Notes: generated by a model from the sequence alone, not told the origin. Positions 1 to 12,317 are shown, counted from the first letter of the stretch. The stretch is DNA of 59,675 nt from Chara braunii (GCA_003427395.1 BFEA01000074.1:299198-358872); one strand, 5' to 3'. Program-made: numbers and translations.

Positions 1-34
<34 letters not shown>

Positions 35-62
35 CCACGTCAGACAGTGCCACGACAGAGGG

Positions 63-142
<80 letters not shown>

Positions 143-157
143 AAGAGAAAAGAAGGG

Positions 158-232
<75 letters not shown>

Positions 233-262
233 CCACGTCAGACAGTGCCACGACAGACAGGT
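1..262. repeat. (GA)n microsatellite with embedded 27-nt unit
   Basis: Nearly pure GA repeat, interrupted twice by the same unit beginning TGCCACGTCAGACAGTGCCA (around 33-57 and 231-260). The open frame across it encodes only Arg-Glu repeats and is not a gene. Confidence 0.9.
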
Positions 263-349
263 GGAGCTTTCCTTACCTCTTTGTCTCCCCCTTTTTTCTT
301 TTCTCTTTTTTCCTTATTTTTTGCTTCTGCGCTCTGATTCACAGTGTGA

Positions 350-620
350 CAAAATATATATATATATATATATCGTCACAAAAAGAACTGCCCGGTAAAC
401 CATTGGCAGGGAGAGAAAAAAGGACAAAAAACGACGGCCTGTGACAAACTGTTTCGTCGGAGTTTCACCGACTCATCAGGAGGCTGAACCCTCAACAGTC
501 TGCAGAATCCCCTCACTGACACTGTAATATATATATATATATATATCATCATATATATATATATATATATATAGGAAGGAGTCAGCACCATAAGGCCATG
601 TTTTATTCAAAATAATAATA

Positions 621-691
<71 letters not shown>
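350..691. repeat. TA and TAA microsatellites
   Basis: A (TA)n run at 352-373, two (AT)n runs between about 525 and 573, and a long (TAA)n run at about 611-690. The stretch between them (375-520) holds no recognisable gene; reading frames across it are poly-Ile or poly-Tyr artefacts. Confidence 0.9.
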
Positions 692-3314
692 TTCCCAAAC
701 AAAATTGACCATTCGGCATTTGGTCCATTTCATGATTTATAAGTGTTATCCTTGCGTCAGGGGTCATCCATGCTAATCTTCTCTGCATCATTCCACTTTT
801 ACTGACAATGCTTCTTCTTTGAAAAATAAGGATAGTTTATTAATTCTTGACATTCTTGTCAATCAATCGACAATTGAAATGATTGCAGGCAAATGGATTG
901 GAGTTGCTGAATCCCCTCCCAAAAATAAAAGGGGTTTCAAATTTTAACTTTTTAACTTTATTTTTTAACTTTTAACTTTTCAAGCTTGAACCCTTTATTA
1001 TCCCTTACCCACTCAGCAACCTCTTGCGAAGATTTTAGGGTCTCGGTGCAGAGAACTTTTTTTTTGTTTTTTTTTGTTGTTTTTGTTCTTGAAAAGCAAG
1101 CCCCGGTCTATTCGTGGGAGGAGCGGCACGCGCTGGAAATCGGGCACCGCATTCCATATGACAATTCTATAAACAGGTTACCTGCCTTCGGCTGGCCATG
1201 CCAAGATGCCCGAAACCAAAAGCCACTCATTCTAATCAAGTCAAAGCGCACACGCCACTTCCAGGCTTCACAACTGCTCCACCAGGGGAGAGGGGGTGGG
1301 GGGGGACCACCAGCGGGGCAACGCTACACCCTAGAGTGCCCCAGTCGAGCGGATAAGGTCAAGAAGAGTTCAAGAGCGGAATTACTGACAGCAATGAGGG
1401 GAAAGAGAAGAGGNGGGGGGGGGGGGGGGGGGNNGGGAGAGGAGGGATCTGGAAAATCGGTCAATCAGAAGGCGGTCTCAGGGCGAAGGAAGGCTCTATC
1501 GATGGCCAGTCATTAAAACTGAGACAGTAGTAAGTGAAGAGAACCTGGAGCTCCAGAAATGATCAGACTCATCAGAGTTTTTTCAAGGTTAACGCCGAAG
1601 GGTCATTCGATGCAACCATCCGGAACTAAGTCGGAGAGTTTTTACCAACATGCAAGGAATGACACTCTCTGTCGTTCGCTATCGAAATAGAAATTATGAT
1701 TCTTATGAAATTCTCATGTGAAAGCAACAGTTACAATACACAACAATTTAACAAACAAGATATGGTCACGTAGGAGTTGGTCGTAATTGCGATACACATG
1801 GAGCTTCCGCAAACCGATTCGGCCGAGTGCCCCAGCCATACCTCTCGCGAGCCCCTACGATAAGATATGGCCAACGCGAGGTACAACTTTACCTCCACCT
1901 GCGAGAGCTGTCACCTCCCTTTGTAAGCGTATCCTTGCCGAGCTACCAGTCCACAGTAGAAAGCTAATCAATTACAATCGAAGAGGTGGACTTACCGATG
2001 ACGTTTCTCGTACACTGTAGCATAGGGGGTACGAGTAGTCCCACGCCTACATCGGGCCCGCACGCGAATCGGTGCACTTAGGGGCTGAAGTCCCAAGCGC
2101 GACTTGTTGTCGGTCGACTAGGACGCATCTCACTCACCAAGCGTTATACCACGCTTAAAACATAAAAATAAAACACACACACACACACTCGGAACGACAT
2201 AAAACAAACAACATAACAACACTCACAGTTCTTTTTTGTATCCAACCCATAACCTTTCGACGTGAAAATCGGATAGGCGTCACGTTCGAGACTTAGTATA
2301 AAATGGCGTGAACGCAGGGCGTTCTCATATTGACTAGCAATGCATGCTTACGCAAGTGGTCGCAACGATGGAGTACTATGTAGTACCGTTAATCACGTGG
2401 TCCTCGATAATCTTGAGGGTCGTGTTCGACACTGAAGTGTCGGCTGACACGCACTTTGAGGGGTTAATCTCTCGATGCTAGACAACCACCGAGTGTTGTT
2501 GAGAACCACACCTTCTTCTGCACCCTGCCGAGAGTGGGTGGTACACAGGTTCATACCTATGGTGACAATCGTCTTTTACTGCCTTGGAGACCAACTCAAT
2601 TATCCAGGGTCTGGAGAGAACTCAAGGGGTTTGACTTTGACGACTGCCATGGACTACAATGCCCAACTATAAAAACTCTAAAAAGCAAAGGATAAAAGGG
2701 GATCCTCCTGTTTCTTCAAAGCATAATTTTTTTTGCTCATGCGCATAGTCACAATAGGTTGTGCGAACACTCAATGTGTACGTATGTACATATATAAAGG
2801 GTTATATCTGCAATTACATCAAAGAATCAACAAAAGTCCACGCATTACACGAAGTCAACTTCAACAATTCTTTATACTCATACCCCTTGCTTTAGCCATA
2901 CAAACCCCAGCCTTTGTTCAACCTTCCAAAAATAAATACTCAATACCTTCGTTAAATGACCATTTAATAAAAGTCTAATTGAAAACCTTAATAAAACAAT
3001 AAAAGCCACCAGGTTTGAAACCTTCAGGTTGGGTAACGAGAGTGAATTGCAGTTGAGTCGTTAACCAAAGAATCGACAACCGACCTGTTATCAGTGATAA
3101 CAGATAATGATCCTTGTAGAATCAAGCTGAAACTGGTACAAATATTGAATCAGAACGATAAAAAAAACCTGTACCATAAAATAGGTCAACGTCCAAGCTA
3201 AATTATCAGTGTATGATGAATAAATCGCCACAACACATTCTCACTCAAAAACCTCCTGCTAACTAAGTCTAAATCCACCTTTAAGCCAGTGCTCAAAGAA
3301 AGGTGGACTTTTGA
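692..3314. other. No gene recognised; poly-G with ambiguous bases
   Basis: I see no protein family, tRNA or rRNA here. Visible items are a repeated TTTTAACTT motif at about 940-980, a poly-G run with uncalled bases at 1413-1436, and a short (CA)n at 2172-2187. Short ORFs are scattered and unsupported. Confidence 0.5.
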
Positions 3315-3950
3315 CAGAATCTCCCCTGTTGAATATAATCTATCTCCTTTAAACTAAGAAAATTTTGGCAGCACTTCCCGTAGGAAAAGTGTCTTTTCAA
3401 AATTCATATTAGTTCGCTTATGAAAACCGAATTAATATTTAACTAAAAAAAGTCAAATTTTGTCTAACTCCTTGAATTAGTAAAATTTGGGCAGCATCTC
3501 CTTTAGATAAGTAGACTTCCCAGATTTATACTAAGTTAGATAAGAACTCAAAGTAAGACTTGAGTTCAACTAATACAAAATTTAACTATCTCCTTAGATT
3601 TGTAAAAATTTCAGCAGGGGTTCCTATAAAGAAAGCAGTTTTCCAAAATTCATACAAACCAAATTTAAAAATCTAAAATAACTTTGATTTTTTAAGGTTC
3701 AAATTTTGTCGAATTTCCTGAATTAACAAAAATTTGGGCAGCATTCCCTTTAGAAAAAAAAACTTTCTAAATTTTTACTAAGCCATATACAAAACGAAGA
3801 CAAGTTGAACTTTAAAACGTCAAATTTTGACTAACTGCTTGGTTTTCTAGAAATTTCGGCAGCGCTTCCCATAGAGAAAGTAACTTACAAAGATTTATGC
3901 CAGACCAAGTATAACAAAAGATCCCAGAAAATACGAGAATTGACCTAAGT
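3315..3950. repeat. Diverged tandem repeat, ~122-bp unit, five copies
   Basis: Five units share a core of AAATTT, then GGCAGC or a close variant, then a pyrimidine block like CTTCCC, then TAG and an A-rich GAAAGT. The cores sit near 3367, 3490, 3611, 3736 and 3858, a spacing of 121-125 bp. A partial sixth core (GACAGAATCTCCCCT) lies near 3318. The units are AT-rich, have no long ORF and are diverged outside the core. Function unknown. Confidence 0.75.
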
Positions 3951-4194
3951 AAAAAAAACTTAGCGTAGAAAATGCAGGAATTGAACTAATTCCTATGACT
4001 CTAGCATGTGACGAGCAACTAGAGCAACTACCTATCAAAATGAAACTCAGACCAAGTAGTGATCTCACTCAGCCACATGCAAGACCAAACCACATTGGTA
4101 AGTACTCTCACCAGTCCCAAAGTAAAATCTTCATAGGTTAATTCATGAAACTCTCAAATGATTTATCCCTTATACCCAACTTACATATGACATA

Positions 4195-4965
4195 ACGCTA
4201 GGTCATTCAACTTAGAAACAATGTCTACCATGCCTTAGGATATACACGAACAGGTTGAACAACTATTTTTCTCTTCTTTGGGCATATAGCTAGACTATTC
4301 AATTTAGAAAGAATGTGTTAGTCGCCCTGAACTGTTTAATATCCAAAGTTTAATAATTTTCGACTTTGTTCTAAAAAAGAAATGAAAATATGGGAAGGGG
4401 ACTGAGCCATTCGGCTTAGAAACAATGCTCAAATTGCCCATATTACTTCTAATTATATTGTGTGGCTTCCCTTCTTTTTTTAGTGGTATGTCTTAGTGCT
4501 GGACCATTCAGCTTAGAAACAATGTCCACCTGCCAGTTCGCATGCAAATATAAATAAAATATTTTTTGTTATTCGCAGTTTATACTTATGTACGTGGTTT
4601 CAGGCTAAACCATTTGACTTAGAAATAATGCTTAGCTTTAGACAAAAAATTCTCCCTCAGAAATAAAACAAGAGGCTGAACCATTCAACTTGGAAACAAT
4701 GTTCAAACTATCCTCAAATTATTCAAAACATGAAGTTTGATCCTTTAGCCCAACTTCATTCAAAACCCCCTAAAAGAAACAGACAGACCAAGTTATTCAG
4801 CTTAAAAACAATGTTTGGTCCAAAAAAATCAGCCAGACAAACTATCAGAAATAAACGCAACAACCAGGCCATTTAACTTAGAAACAATGCCCAATCCTTC
4901 AGAAAACAACCAAATAAATATAGCCCTGGGTCATTCAACTTACAAACAATGCCCAGTCCTTGATT
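4195..4965. repeat. Array of nine bulged-hairpin motifs
   Basis: Nine copies of a ~20-nt core, CATTCARCTTAGAAACAATG, start near 4204, 4297, 4408, 4505, 4611, 4682, 4794, 4870 and 4932, spaced 62-112 bp. CATT pairs with AATG around a 12-nt loop. After one unpaired pyrimidine on the 5' side, the outer flanks differ between copies but usually remain complementary: GAG/CTC, GGA/TCC, GCTAA/TTAGC, TGAA/TTCA, GACCAA/TTGGTC and TGGG/CCCA. That is covariation, pointing to a structured RNA or single-stranded DNA. I do not recognise the family. Strand of action unknown. Confidence 0.7.
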
Positions 4966-7299
4966 GACCTGGTCAAACACATGCAAACTTCCTTCCCCCC
5001 ACCTTCCCACAGTTCATCCCGTAATTTTCTTTCAGTTAAAATAAAGAAGAAACTTAGGCTTCACTCTCACATATGTTTTTTCCTTTCAGTCTGATTGAAT
5101 CATGAAAAGAAAGTAAAAGTCATAGGGGAATACATACATACAATAACCAAACTAGAGGGAGATAGTCAAACAAGGGTATAGTGGGTTCATACAGACAGAA
5201 AGAGATATACATGACTGTTCCCTTCCTTCAAAACTCCTCACGAGTCTCGACAGAGCTCCCGCAATTGGTGGCCAGACTCCCCACAAAGTCTTGATGCGGT
5301 CCTAGGGGTTGCAATCCCGCCTGCCGCCTTCCTCTGAAAACCACAGACTAGACTTAGAGTAAGAAGGGTAGAATGAGGGGTTTCAGACTCTCGAGATACA
5401 AGAGAGGGACAAACTCAACTCGCAGGAGAGGACCTTATTGCCTTGATACGCCTGAGGGCCCCACAATGATGCCAAGACACAACAACAACTTGGTCAGGCT
5501 GCCACTGTTGACTTCCCCGACGATCCTCCAAATCGCAGCAATAACCCCGCCCACAACAATCTCAGCCACTCCACAAGCTTGCGATCCCAAGCGCGTTAGC
5601 TATAGGCGAGTTTGCAATCTCGCTGCTTCGCCTCTGGCTACTTTCCTCAGCGGATGAACAACATACCGACCAATAGACCGATTTGCAGCTCCTGCGGCCG
5701 TTATGTTGCAACTTCATCCAACGAGTTCAGTATTATATCAGTCAGCAGGTAAGTCTACCTCAGCGGCTGGTTCCTTGTTTCTCCCTCTAGTAAATCTTCA
5801 ACTCGTGACTCGTTACTCCCGACTTAGTGAGACAAACACATACCAGGCAATAGACAAAGTTCCTCCCTCACTGCCCCTCCTCAACTCTACAGGGCGGACA
5901 ACGTACTGGACGACCGACAAGTTTTCGACTCCGCAATTGCTGTTCGTTGTCATCAAACATTTGTCCATACACATAAGACCAAATGGAGTTGGGCCCCAAA
6001 ACTTCCGGCTGCTATTCGAATGCCTTACCAACTAGGCTGACCCGACAGATTCGGGCTCACAACTGCAGTCTCCCAATTCCATATGTGCATCAACTGAGCA
6101 GCCTGCCGATACACAACCTTCCGTGCTGAATAGAGTAAAATCGATTGAATCCTTCATTATAACAAAGCAGTTACACTCGTTCTTCAACATTGAGGACCGT
6201 GCAGTAGCAATCAGCCCCCCAGGTAAGCTCCTCCTCCTTTGTGCCCCGGTGCCCATCTAACTGCCTTGACATGCGCCCCGACACCTCTGCCTCCTTTCTT
6301 GATGTACCTGGTCCGTAATAGCAGCCGGGTTTATCCTCCTTCGTCGTCTGAAGAAGCGGCCACAAACCACTTTCTCTCGCAGCAGATCCTCTTAGCCCGT
6401 CCGACTCCTCGTAAGTATGTATCGGCCTAATCAGGTAAGTATGATCTGCCCTTTCTTCCCTTCATGACCTCCCCTTCGTTCTTACCATCTTCCACTTTTC
6501 TTATATCGGAGTTTCCTCTCCCTCGTCTCCATCACCGGTTCTTCTATGCAGTCCAATCGTAAACTAACTCCTAACTTACTATCCTATTGCCCAATCTAAC
6601 TGTAGATTCATGGTCGCCAGCCATAACCCCAACTTAACTCCTTCTCTCGCTAGACCTCGCTGAGAAACGAGCGAGATTCTCAACTCTCGATTTTTGCCAT
6701 AGCTGCATGCCACGAGAGCTTCGCGGACAATTTTTTTTATTAACTCTCTTTCTACTGACTTACCACTAGATTTGACTATAGAATCCGAGTCGCCTACCTC
6801 AAAAACCTCGGATTCGAGTCTTCTTCTGCTCGTTTTCGTTAAGAAACGGGCAAGATCAACAATCTTTACCCCTACTCCTTCGCCGCCGCTCGCTGGCCTC
6901 GATCCCTAAATTCCCTAAGCAAAAGTCAGATACCATAACCAATAGTGTTGGACCCAGGTTGGTTCTAGCACAGGCGGTAGCTTATATAAGCGGATACCAC
7001 GTGGCGTGACAGTCTACTGAACCTTCCGCGTCCACCGCGCCGCTATACAGAACCGTGCCTTCGTCCACGTCGTCCTCCGTACGTACGCACTTGTCATGGT
7101 TAAATATATCAATAAAAAATAAGGTATTATTTAATCCTAGTTTAATAAGAAATAAAAGTTTAGCCGACAACCATGCCGACTTTACCATCATCAATAAACA
7201 GAGAGATCATGCGTGCCTTAAATCTGCGCGCTCGCGCACTCTCTCCTCTAGTCAATCCTTCAGTCAACATAAACCACAGACATAGCCCCGCCTCGGGAG
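4966..7299. other. No gene recognised; splice- and TATA-like signals only
   Basis: Moderately GC-rich DNA with several good splice-donor matches (CAGGTAAGT near 5749, CAGGTAAGC near 6219, CAGGTAAGTATG near 6434) and a TATA-like CTTATATAAGCGG near 6971. Translations in all frames match nothing I know. It could be internal sequence of the old plus-strand element whose LTR follows, or exons of an unknown gene. Confidence 0.35.
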
Positions 7300-8068
7300 G
7301 TATACTTGAACTTTAAACCAAACTTATTTCCTATCGTTTGAAAAAACCAGGGCGGATACCCTTGTAAGGGTATTCGCACCAACAACGTACTAGGAATTTT
7401 GTTCGACAGTTGAGAGTTTCAAAATTTATGGTTGCACTTCCCACTGACGTGTCCCTTCTTGCAAGTGAATGTTCCTAAATTCTCCCTTGAAGGCTCTGTA
7501 AATTTTCAGTAGGGATCAAAATAGGCGTAGGAGTTTCCCAAGTCCAATCTCGCACGCGGATATAATTTTTTCGAATTTCTTAATCTTGAATTAGTTTTAG
7601 AGCTAGAATGGACGCCACATAACTGTTTCAGTGTCTTTTTGTCTTCGTGTCGGTGCCATGAATACAAACTCCCCCGCTTTTAGCTATGTCCCATGCCATT
7701 TTAACCTTACTCTTGTTCACGCCTTCTTTTCTTCACCCGTAACTGGTTTTCGTCCTCTCTCCCTTCACGTTTATCTCCCTCTCCTTTTTATCTGAATCTT
7801 GGTCCCGCTCCGCACTACTCTTTACGCCCTTATCATTCCCGCCTTCATCCCTATACAGGAACTTATTAGTACCCATTTCCCCCATAGTGTTTCAGCCATC
7901 AGACAATATCGTGAATGTAGGATACTCCCCTTACGTTGTCATCTGGTTCGCTACGAAGGAACTAGCGGGGACCGATATATCTTACCCCAGGCGATTAACC
8001 CTTATTCTCTCTTCACTCCCTGATGCCCCCGCCCTATTCTTTCCCATCTTCTATCTCCCTCTTAGCAA

Positions 8069-8076
8069 CTATAAAA
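8069..8076 (+). promoter_or_regulatory. TATA box of the old LTR
   Basis: CTATAAAATCCGCAAGCGC lies where CTATAAATTTCGGCTGCGCG lies in the plus-strand element's LTR, about 105 bp upstream of the shared GACGAGCTG leader block. By analogy it is the U3 core promoter. Confidence 0.6.
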
Positions 8077-8847
8077 TCCGCAAGCGCATCCGAAAAACTC
8101 TCTCTCAACCCATTTGCCAGCTTCAGGGAAGTCGTGGTTAGATGATGTATGTACAGCAAGTCGAGAAATCCTGACGAGCTGATTGTAGTTTGGCAAGGTT
8201 GTGCGCCGGGTGGCGGCGACGGACTGCGGGATCTAGGCAAGTCAATGTAGAAGTTGAGTTAGCGGGGTGACGATCGCTGTGGTGTGGAGGTTGGTATATG
8301 GCTATCGGAATCGCTAGTAGGAAGGTGTGTATGTACGAGTGGTTGCATGGCTTGGGGCCATAATCAGAGAGCAGAAGGCTTGCACGCCTTGATCTTCGCT
8401 TCCTCCTCTTATTTTGGAAGCTAAGTCCACAACGGAGTGTCGTTTTTTCCTCAGATTTATTTATGTGCTCATAACTCCTCTTTTTGAGTCCTCTTCTTCG
8501 ACTAAACTACGGCGCTGTCCACATCTTTCAACCTTACCTCTCTCTCTCTCTCTCTTTTGATATTTTCTTTATGAATGTTTGAATGTTCTCATGACTCCCT
8601 CGCCCCTACAACTCTTGAGGCTCTGTCCCGCTCGTCTCGTTGAATTCAATCGGATCTCGTGAGGACGAGTATCGTTGAATTTGAGAGACCTGCAAGCTCG
8701 GGTGGTCTTGCCCCGTCCTTCTCTTTGCTCCTTATTATCTGATGGTTTATGCATGAATGATCTCTTACTCGCGGGAATGAATGATGATCGTCTTCTTGAT
8801 TGTCTCGGATTGCATAGATTCAGACCTCGGATCGGCTTGTACGGTGG

Positions 8848-9200
8848 ATGGAAGATAATGAGAACATAGTGTTGTGTTCGTTTATTCCTTTGATCGAAAA
8901 GACATACACAATCAGCTTTGCTCATGCCATGTGGACCGATTACCCCGATCCGATTGGGCGTCGATTTTCCGTATCTCCACCATGCGTGTTCTCGTATAAC
9001 GAGGAAATGACACGTGTATATGAGTGGGACGTACGAAAAACCGTTGCCAAGATCGGGTGAGCGCCACAAGTTTCCTGCCGAAACAAGGTGCTCAGGATTC
9101 GTAGGCGCTGGTTTTGTTATTATTGATACTCACTTTCCCCAGTACTCCTGGATTGCGGTGGGAGCTCATTGGCCCAACACTCTGTGTAGCAATGGCCGCC
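8848..9200 (+). pseudogene. ORF-L remnant in the old LTR
   Basis: The frame from 8848 to 9060 includes CVFSYNEEMTRVYEWDVRK and is followed, after a stop and frame change, by GFVIIDTHFPQY and HWPNTLC (about 9110-9190). These match the LTR-encoded ORFs elsewhere: PFSYNEDRTRVCE and GFGIVDTHFPPY in the LTR at 40790, and GFVVISTSFPSF and YWPSTPC in the LTR at 34144. It is broken by at least one stop or frameshift. Function unknown; I know no family with these motifs. Confidence 0.6.
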
Positions 9201-10284
9201 ACACAGAACGTTATCAGGAAAAGGGGTTCCACTACCGGGTACGTGGTGAGGATGAACACAAATAAAGATCGACCCGGCGGAGGCCGTCCACGTCGGATTC
9301 AGAGTTCTGTAACTAACGACGTCGAGACTTAATTCGAAAACGAGATCCCACGTGCGTGCCCCCACCTTTCCGTTCGAAAAGATGTCGAGTAGCCCGCATG
9401 GAAGGTCATAGATACTTTTTGGATTAAACGAACGTTTGAAAGCAGCGCACACTATTTTTTTCCTGCACTGCTATGACTATTTCTCACTAAAACTGGAACC
9501 ATGCGGGGAATTTCAGTTCCGTCTCTGTCCCCACACTCAATTTTCCAAAAATCCCTGGCACACCCCATTTTGCTGTTTTTCCAAGGCTTATTTCGCATTT
9601 TTAATCACTCCGACCGGAAGATAGTACTGTGACGCGCAACCTCACACCCAACGCGACTTCCTGATCGGAGTGGGATGGGGGCCCGAAAGCGAAAAAAAGA
9701 GGGGTGTGCCAAGGATTTTAGGAAAGTGGGGGTGGAGTCCCAGGTCGGAACTAAGATCTCCTATGGCAAGTTTCGGGGGAAAAGCGTAAGAGGGGATATG
9801 TAGGTCGTGCCTTGGCGCTTTAATCCTTATGAGAAGGAAGGTAGACCACCTCTCGTGGTTTGTGCACAGTGGGAAAGCTGCAGATGTCGTGCAACATAGG
9901 GCAGATGGCATGTGCAGTGCATCCCAAACCAAAGTTCCCGGGGTACTCTTCTACAACCCCTGCGCCGACATATTTAAACACTCTTACACTCTCGAACAAA
10001 ATCCCAACAACATTGCCCCTACCAAGGAACCCCAATTTCGTCAGCTTAAAAAACCAAAAATGAAAATCACCATCGCCTTTGGTTTCACCTTCGGGGTCGG
10101 TCGCGCGGCTCGGTCAATTGTCGGCGCCGCTCGTAATAGGCTTTGGATTCTGTCGAGGCGGGCCGTAAACGGAGGCTGTGCAATCGCTGCTCAGCTTCGG
10201 TTCGAGTCTGTCGGGTAGTTCCCGAAGCTCGGCACGCCCGGTAATGCTGGCAATCCTCGTACGACGGGCAGGGCCAATAGCGAG

Positions 10285-10608
10285 CTATGGAATTCCACGG
10301 ACCGCTGTGAGTTGGTGATAGGGGAGGAGGAGACGGAAGGAAGGGAAGTTGGTGGTGATAATGACGAAACCCGGGGATATGTAGTATTGGGTATTGTCCG
10401 TATCCGGGTAGTCTCGGCCTCTAGGATCGCTGGTTATAGCCCAGTGGAAATCCCCCTCGCATAGTCGGTCGTGCTCCGTCAGACAGGGGAATTCGGGGTT
10501 CCTCAAGTTTCCCCGTAGTCTAAGTCGTTCGCCTTCCCAATACTCGCGATATTCCGGGTCCCTCAGGTTCTCGTAGTCGGACGCCCAGGAGGGAGATCTT
10601 GCAACCAT
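10285..10608 (-). CDS. ORF-L, LTR-encoded protein of unknown function
   Basis: A 107-residue frame inside the LTR, about 0.9 kb downstream of the TATA box, so in the R/U5 leader. Visible motifs are PSWASDYENLRDPEYREYW near the N-terminus, FPCLTEHDRL, FHWAITSDPRG and GFVIITTNFPSFRLLLPYHQL-like sequence at the C-terminus. The same protein is readable in three other LTRs of this window with a diverged DNA sequence. Compared with the 5' LTR copy, one base is missing near the end, which cuts off a conserved tail (WNSIARYWPSPSCEDC-like). No signal peptide or membrane segment is evident. Function unknown; it could be an accessory protein or a 5' exon. Confidence 0.6.
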   Translation of the reverse strand: MVARSPSWASDYENLRDPEYREYWEGERLRLRGNLRNPEFPCLTEHDRLCEGDFHWAITSDPRGRDYPDTDNTQYYISPGFVIITTNFPSFRLLLPYHQLTAVRGIP

Positions 10609-11184
10609 GTCCGCTTAGTAAGTCGAGTCCCCCGCATCCTTACACGGGGTTAAGGCTGACTCGCGCGGACGAGCTCGTACGTGGCGACTTTGGCTTTCTC
10701 GAGATCGCGATCGTGCGCACGCTCGCTCGCAAGGAACAACCGATTGGTTCCGTGTGCCGGTCGCGTTTATCATAAGTGCAAATATCCTACCAATCACTAC
10801 ATGTCATACGTGTGACGCAGAAGGACAATTAACTCATCATAACACTCCTGAACGTTAACGACTAGACCCCAGACATCCAAAACGAGCATTTCCGATCAGT
10901 TCTGAGCGTATACCTCACGCAAGTGAACATTGGTCAGAGACGAAACATGCATTGCACAACAGATTTGGAAATCCGAAAAGATCGCTAATAAAAAGGGAAT
11001 TTACATTCATTTCGTGCATGCATACCGAATAAAATCACAAGGAAAATCTGAGACGACGTACAAGAGCAATCCAAAAGAGAAGGGTCGTGACAACAAAATC
11101 GGTCAGACCAGGATCCAAAATTGTTCAGATGAACAGAGGAAGAAGGGGACAACGAAAAAAAAACATATCCCGCACACACACAAC

Positions 11185-11192
<8 letters not shown>

Positions 11193-11262
<70 letters not shown>
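11193..11262. repeat. (CT)n tract in the 3' LTR
   Basis: About 70 bp of pure CT, that is (GA)n in element orientation, in the transcribed leader. The 5' LTR has a tract of similar length at 23695-23771, so it was present in the parent element. Confidence 0.9.
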
Positions 11263-11266
<4 letters not shown>

Positions 11267-11429
11267 TCCCGATACCGGCAGTCCGTCGCCGTGTATCAAC
11301 GCAGAGTTGTCACCCCGCTTGGTTCAAGCATGCAAGCCAGGTTCGCCTGTGCGCCACAGTCCATCGCAGCCCCGCACGTCAACCCCACATACTCGACACC
11401 AGCTCGCCGGATCGCCCAACTCTCACACT

Positions 11430-11440
11430 CACTTACCTCC
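11430..11440 (-). promoter_or_regulatory. Splice-donor-like site in the LTR leader
   Basis: On the minus strand the sequence is GGAG/GTAAGT, a strong donor match. It lies about 85 bp downstream of the TATA box and 20 bp before the conserved GCGAGCTGGTG leader block. The LTR at 34144 has GAG/GTGAGTA in the same place. Use of the site is inferred. Confidence 0.45.
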
Positions 11441-11516
11441 CAAACTTGCTCGTTAGCCGACCCTCACTGATCGCGCTAAACTCGAAGTTCTTAGAGAGAA
11501 ATAATCGAGCTTGTGG

Positions 11517-11525
11517 AATTTATAG
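11517..11525 (-). promoter_or_regulatory. TATA box of the 3' LTR
   Basis: CACTATAAATTCC on the minus strand, matching the position and sequence of the TATA boxes in the other LTRs (24021, 34918, 42917). Confidence 0.65.
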
Positions 11526-12317
11526 TGTGCACGCTTACGCGAGGGATACGGGATTAGCCTCAAGTAATGAGAAGGAGAAGAGAGAAAGTGCCTACGTCTG
11601 CATGTCTGGGCCGCGGTGCGGGGGACTGAGCCACTCTCCGCGCATCGATCTGGTCATGTAGTCATAGGAACCAATCAGGTCGGGGAAGAAGGTGTGCATA
11701 CGCGGGCGAGCACAAGGACGGAAGAGGGAAGAACACGATGGACATCAAGAACAAGAAGATTACAGTTGCAATCACACCCACCAAAACTTTTACAGTTACG
11801 TGTAATATTGAGGCGCAAAAAGAAGTCAGAACCCAGATCTTGTCGCAGCAAGGCATGCGTAAGCAGGGAGCGCCCCGCAGCAAAATCCAGAAGGTGCCTA
11901 AATTCATAGCTTAAGTCCTAATTGCAAAGTAAAATTCCGAAGAAAAACAATTCCGAGAGTTCGTGGGGGCTCGACACCAGTTGAAAATTGAAAAACGATA
12001 TTCCCGCGCGATGATCGCGCCAAAACTTCCCAATGCTCACAACAGAACAAGAAAGAAAAAGCTATGGTACAGTTATTTGTGCTCGCTAAGGCGCGGCTCC
12101 CCAACCATTGGCACGGGATCTTCCCGACACCGATCCGACATCCTCAACAGAGAACGAAAAAGAAACGAGGACATCCATGCAATTTGCTTGCCCGACCCGT
12201 CTTTCCACAGCTCACCCCTTCGACCTGTCATATTTCACCAAGCAGCTTCGCGCAAAAAATCGCGAGGTTCCAGAAAGTGGTTATTCACATATGTGACGCC
12301 CAGGGGGTTTCAATCTT

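Larger units (their letters stand above)
7300..9627 (+). mobile_element. Old LTR, plus strand, cut near its 3' end
   Basis: This stretch matches, in order, the LTR of the plus-strand element at 34144-36589. Shared parts are a TATA box (8070), a leader block with GACGAGCTG (8173) and AGCGGGGTGACG (8261), a short CT microsatellite, the ORF-L remnant, then the 3' region with CCCAAAAATCC-like and CTCCGACCGGAAG-like sequence (about 9540-9620). It stops at 9627, where the minus-strand element is inserted, and its last bases resume at 24794-24819. The 5' boundary is not visible; 7300 is estimated from LTR length. Confidence 0.7.
9628..12289 (-). repeat. 3' LTR of the minus-strand element
   Basis: A 2.66-kb direct repeat, closely similar along its whole length to 22151-24793. 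In element orientation it begins TGTGAATAACC at 12289 and ends GCGTCACA at 9628. It contains a TATA box, a splice-donor-like site, a (GA)n tract and ORF-L. Small indels separate the two LTRs, so the insertion is not recent. Confidence 0.92.

Noticed and set aside
32-337. Open frame of 101 codons, Arg-Glu repeats
   Set aside because: Product of the GA microsatellite; no other coding signal.
476-791. Frames rich in Ile or Tyr
   Set aside because: Products of the TAA and TA microsatellites.
3967-4046. tRNA-like sequence on the minus strand (CTAGTTGCTC, TTCAATTCC)
   Set aside because: The T-arm and anticodon stem do not pair in the standard register; probably chance or a very decayed copy.
3315-4965. 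CRISPR-like spacing of repeats
   Set aside because: Repeats are diverged, eukaryotic context, no constant spacer length in the second array and no cas genes.
4195-4965. Hammerhead ribozyme or iron-responsive element
   Set aside because: No CTGATGA core, no CAGTGN loop; loop size and bulge position do not fit.
6003-6050. CAGCCTAGTTGGTAAGGC on the minus strand, like a tRNA D-arm
   Set aside because: No convincing anticodon or T-arm follows.
8569-9069. Minus-strand frame of 166 codons
   Set aside because: Antisense to the ORF-L remnant; no family motif, and the plus-strand frame matches other LTRs.
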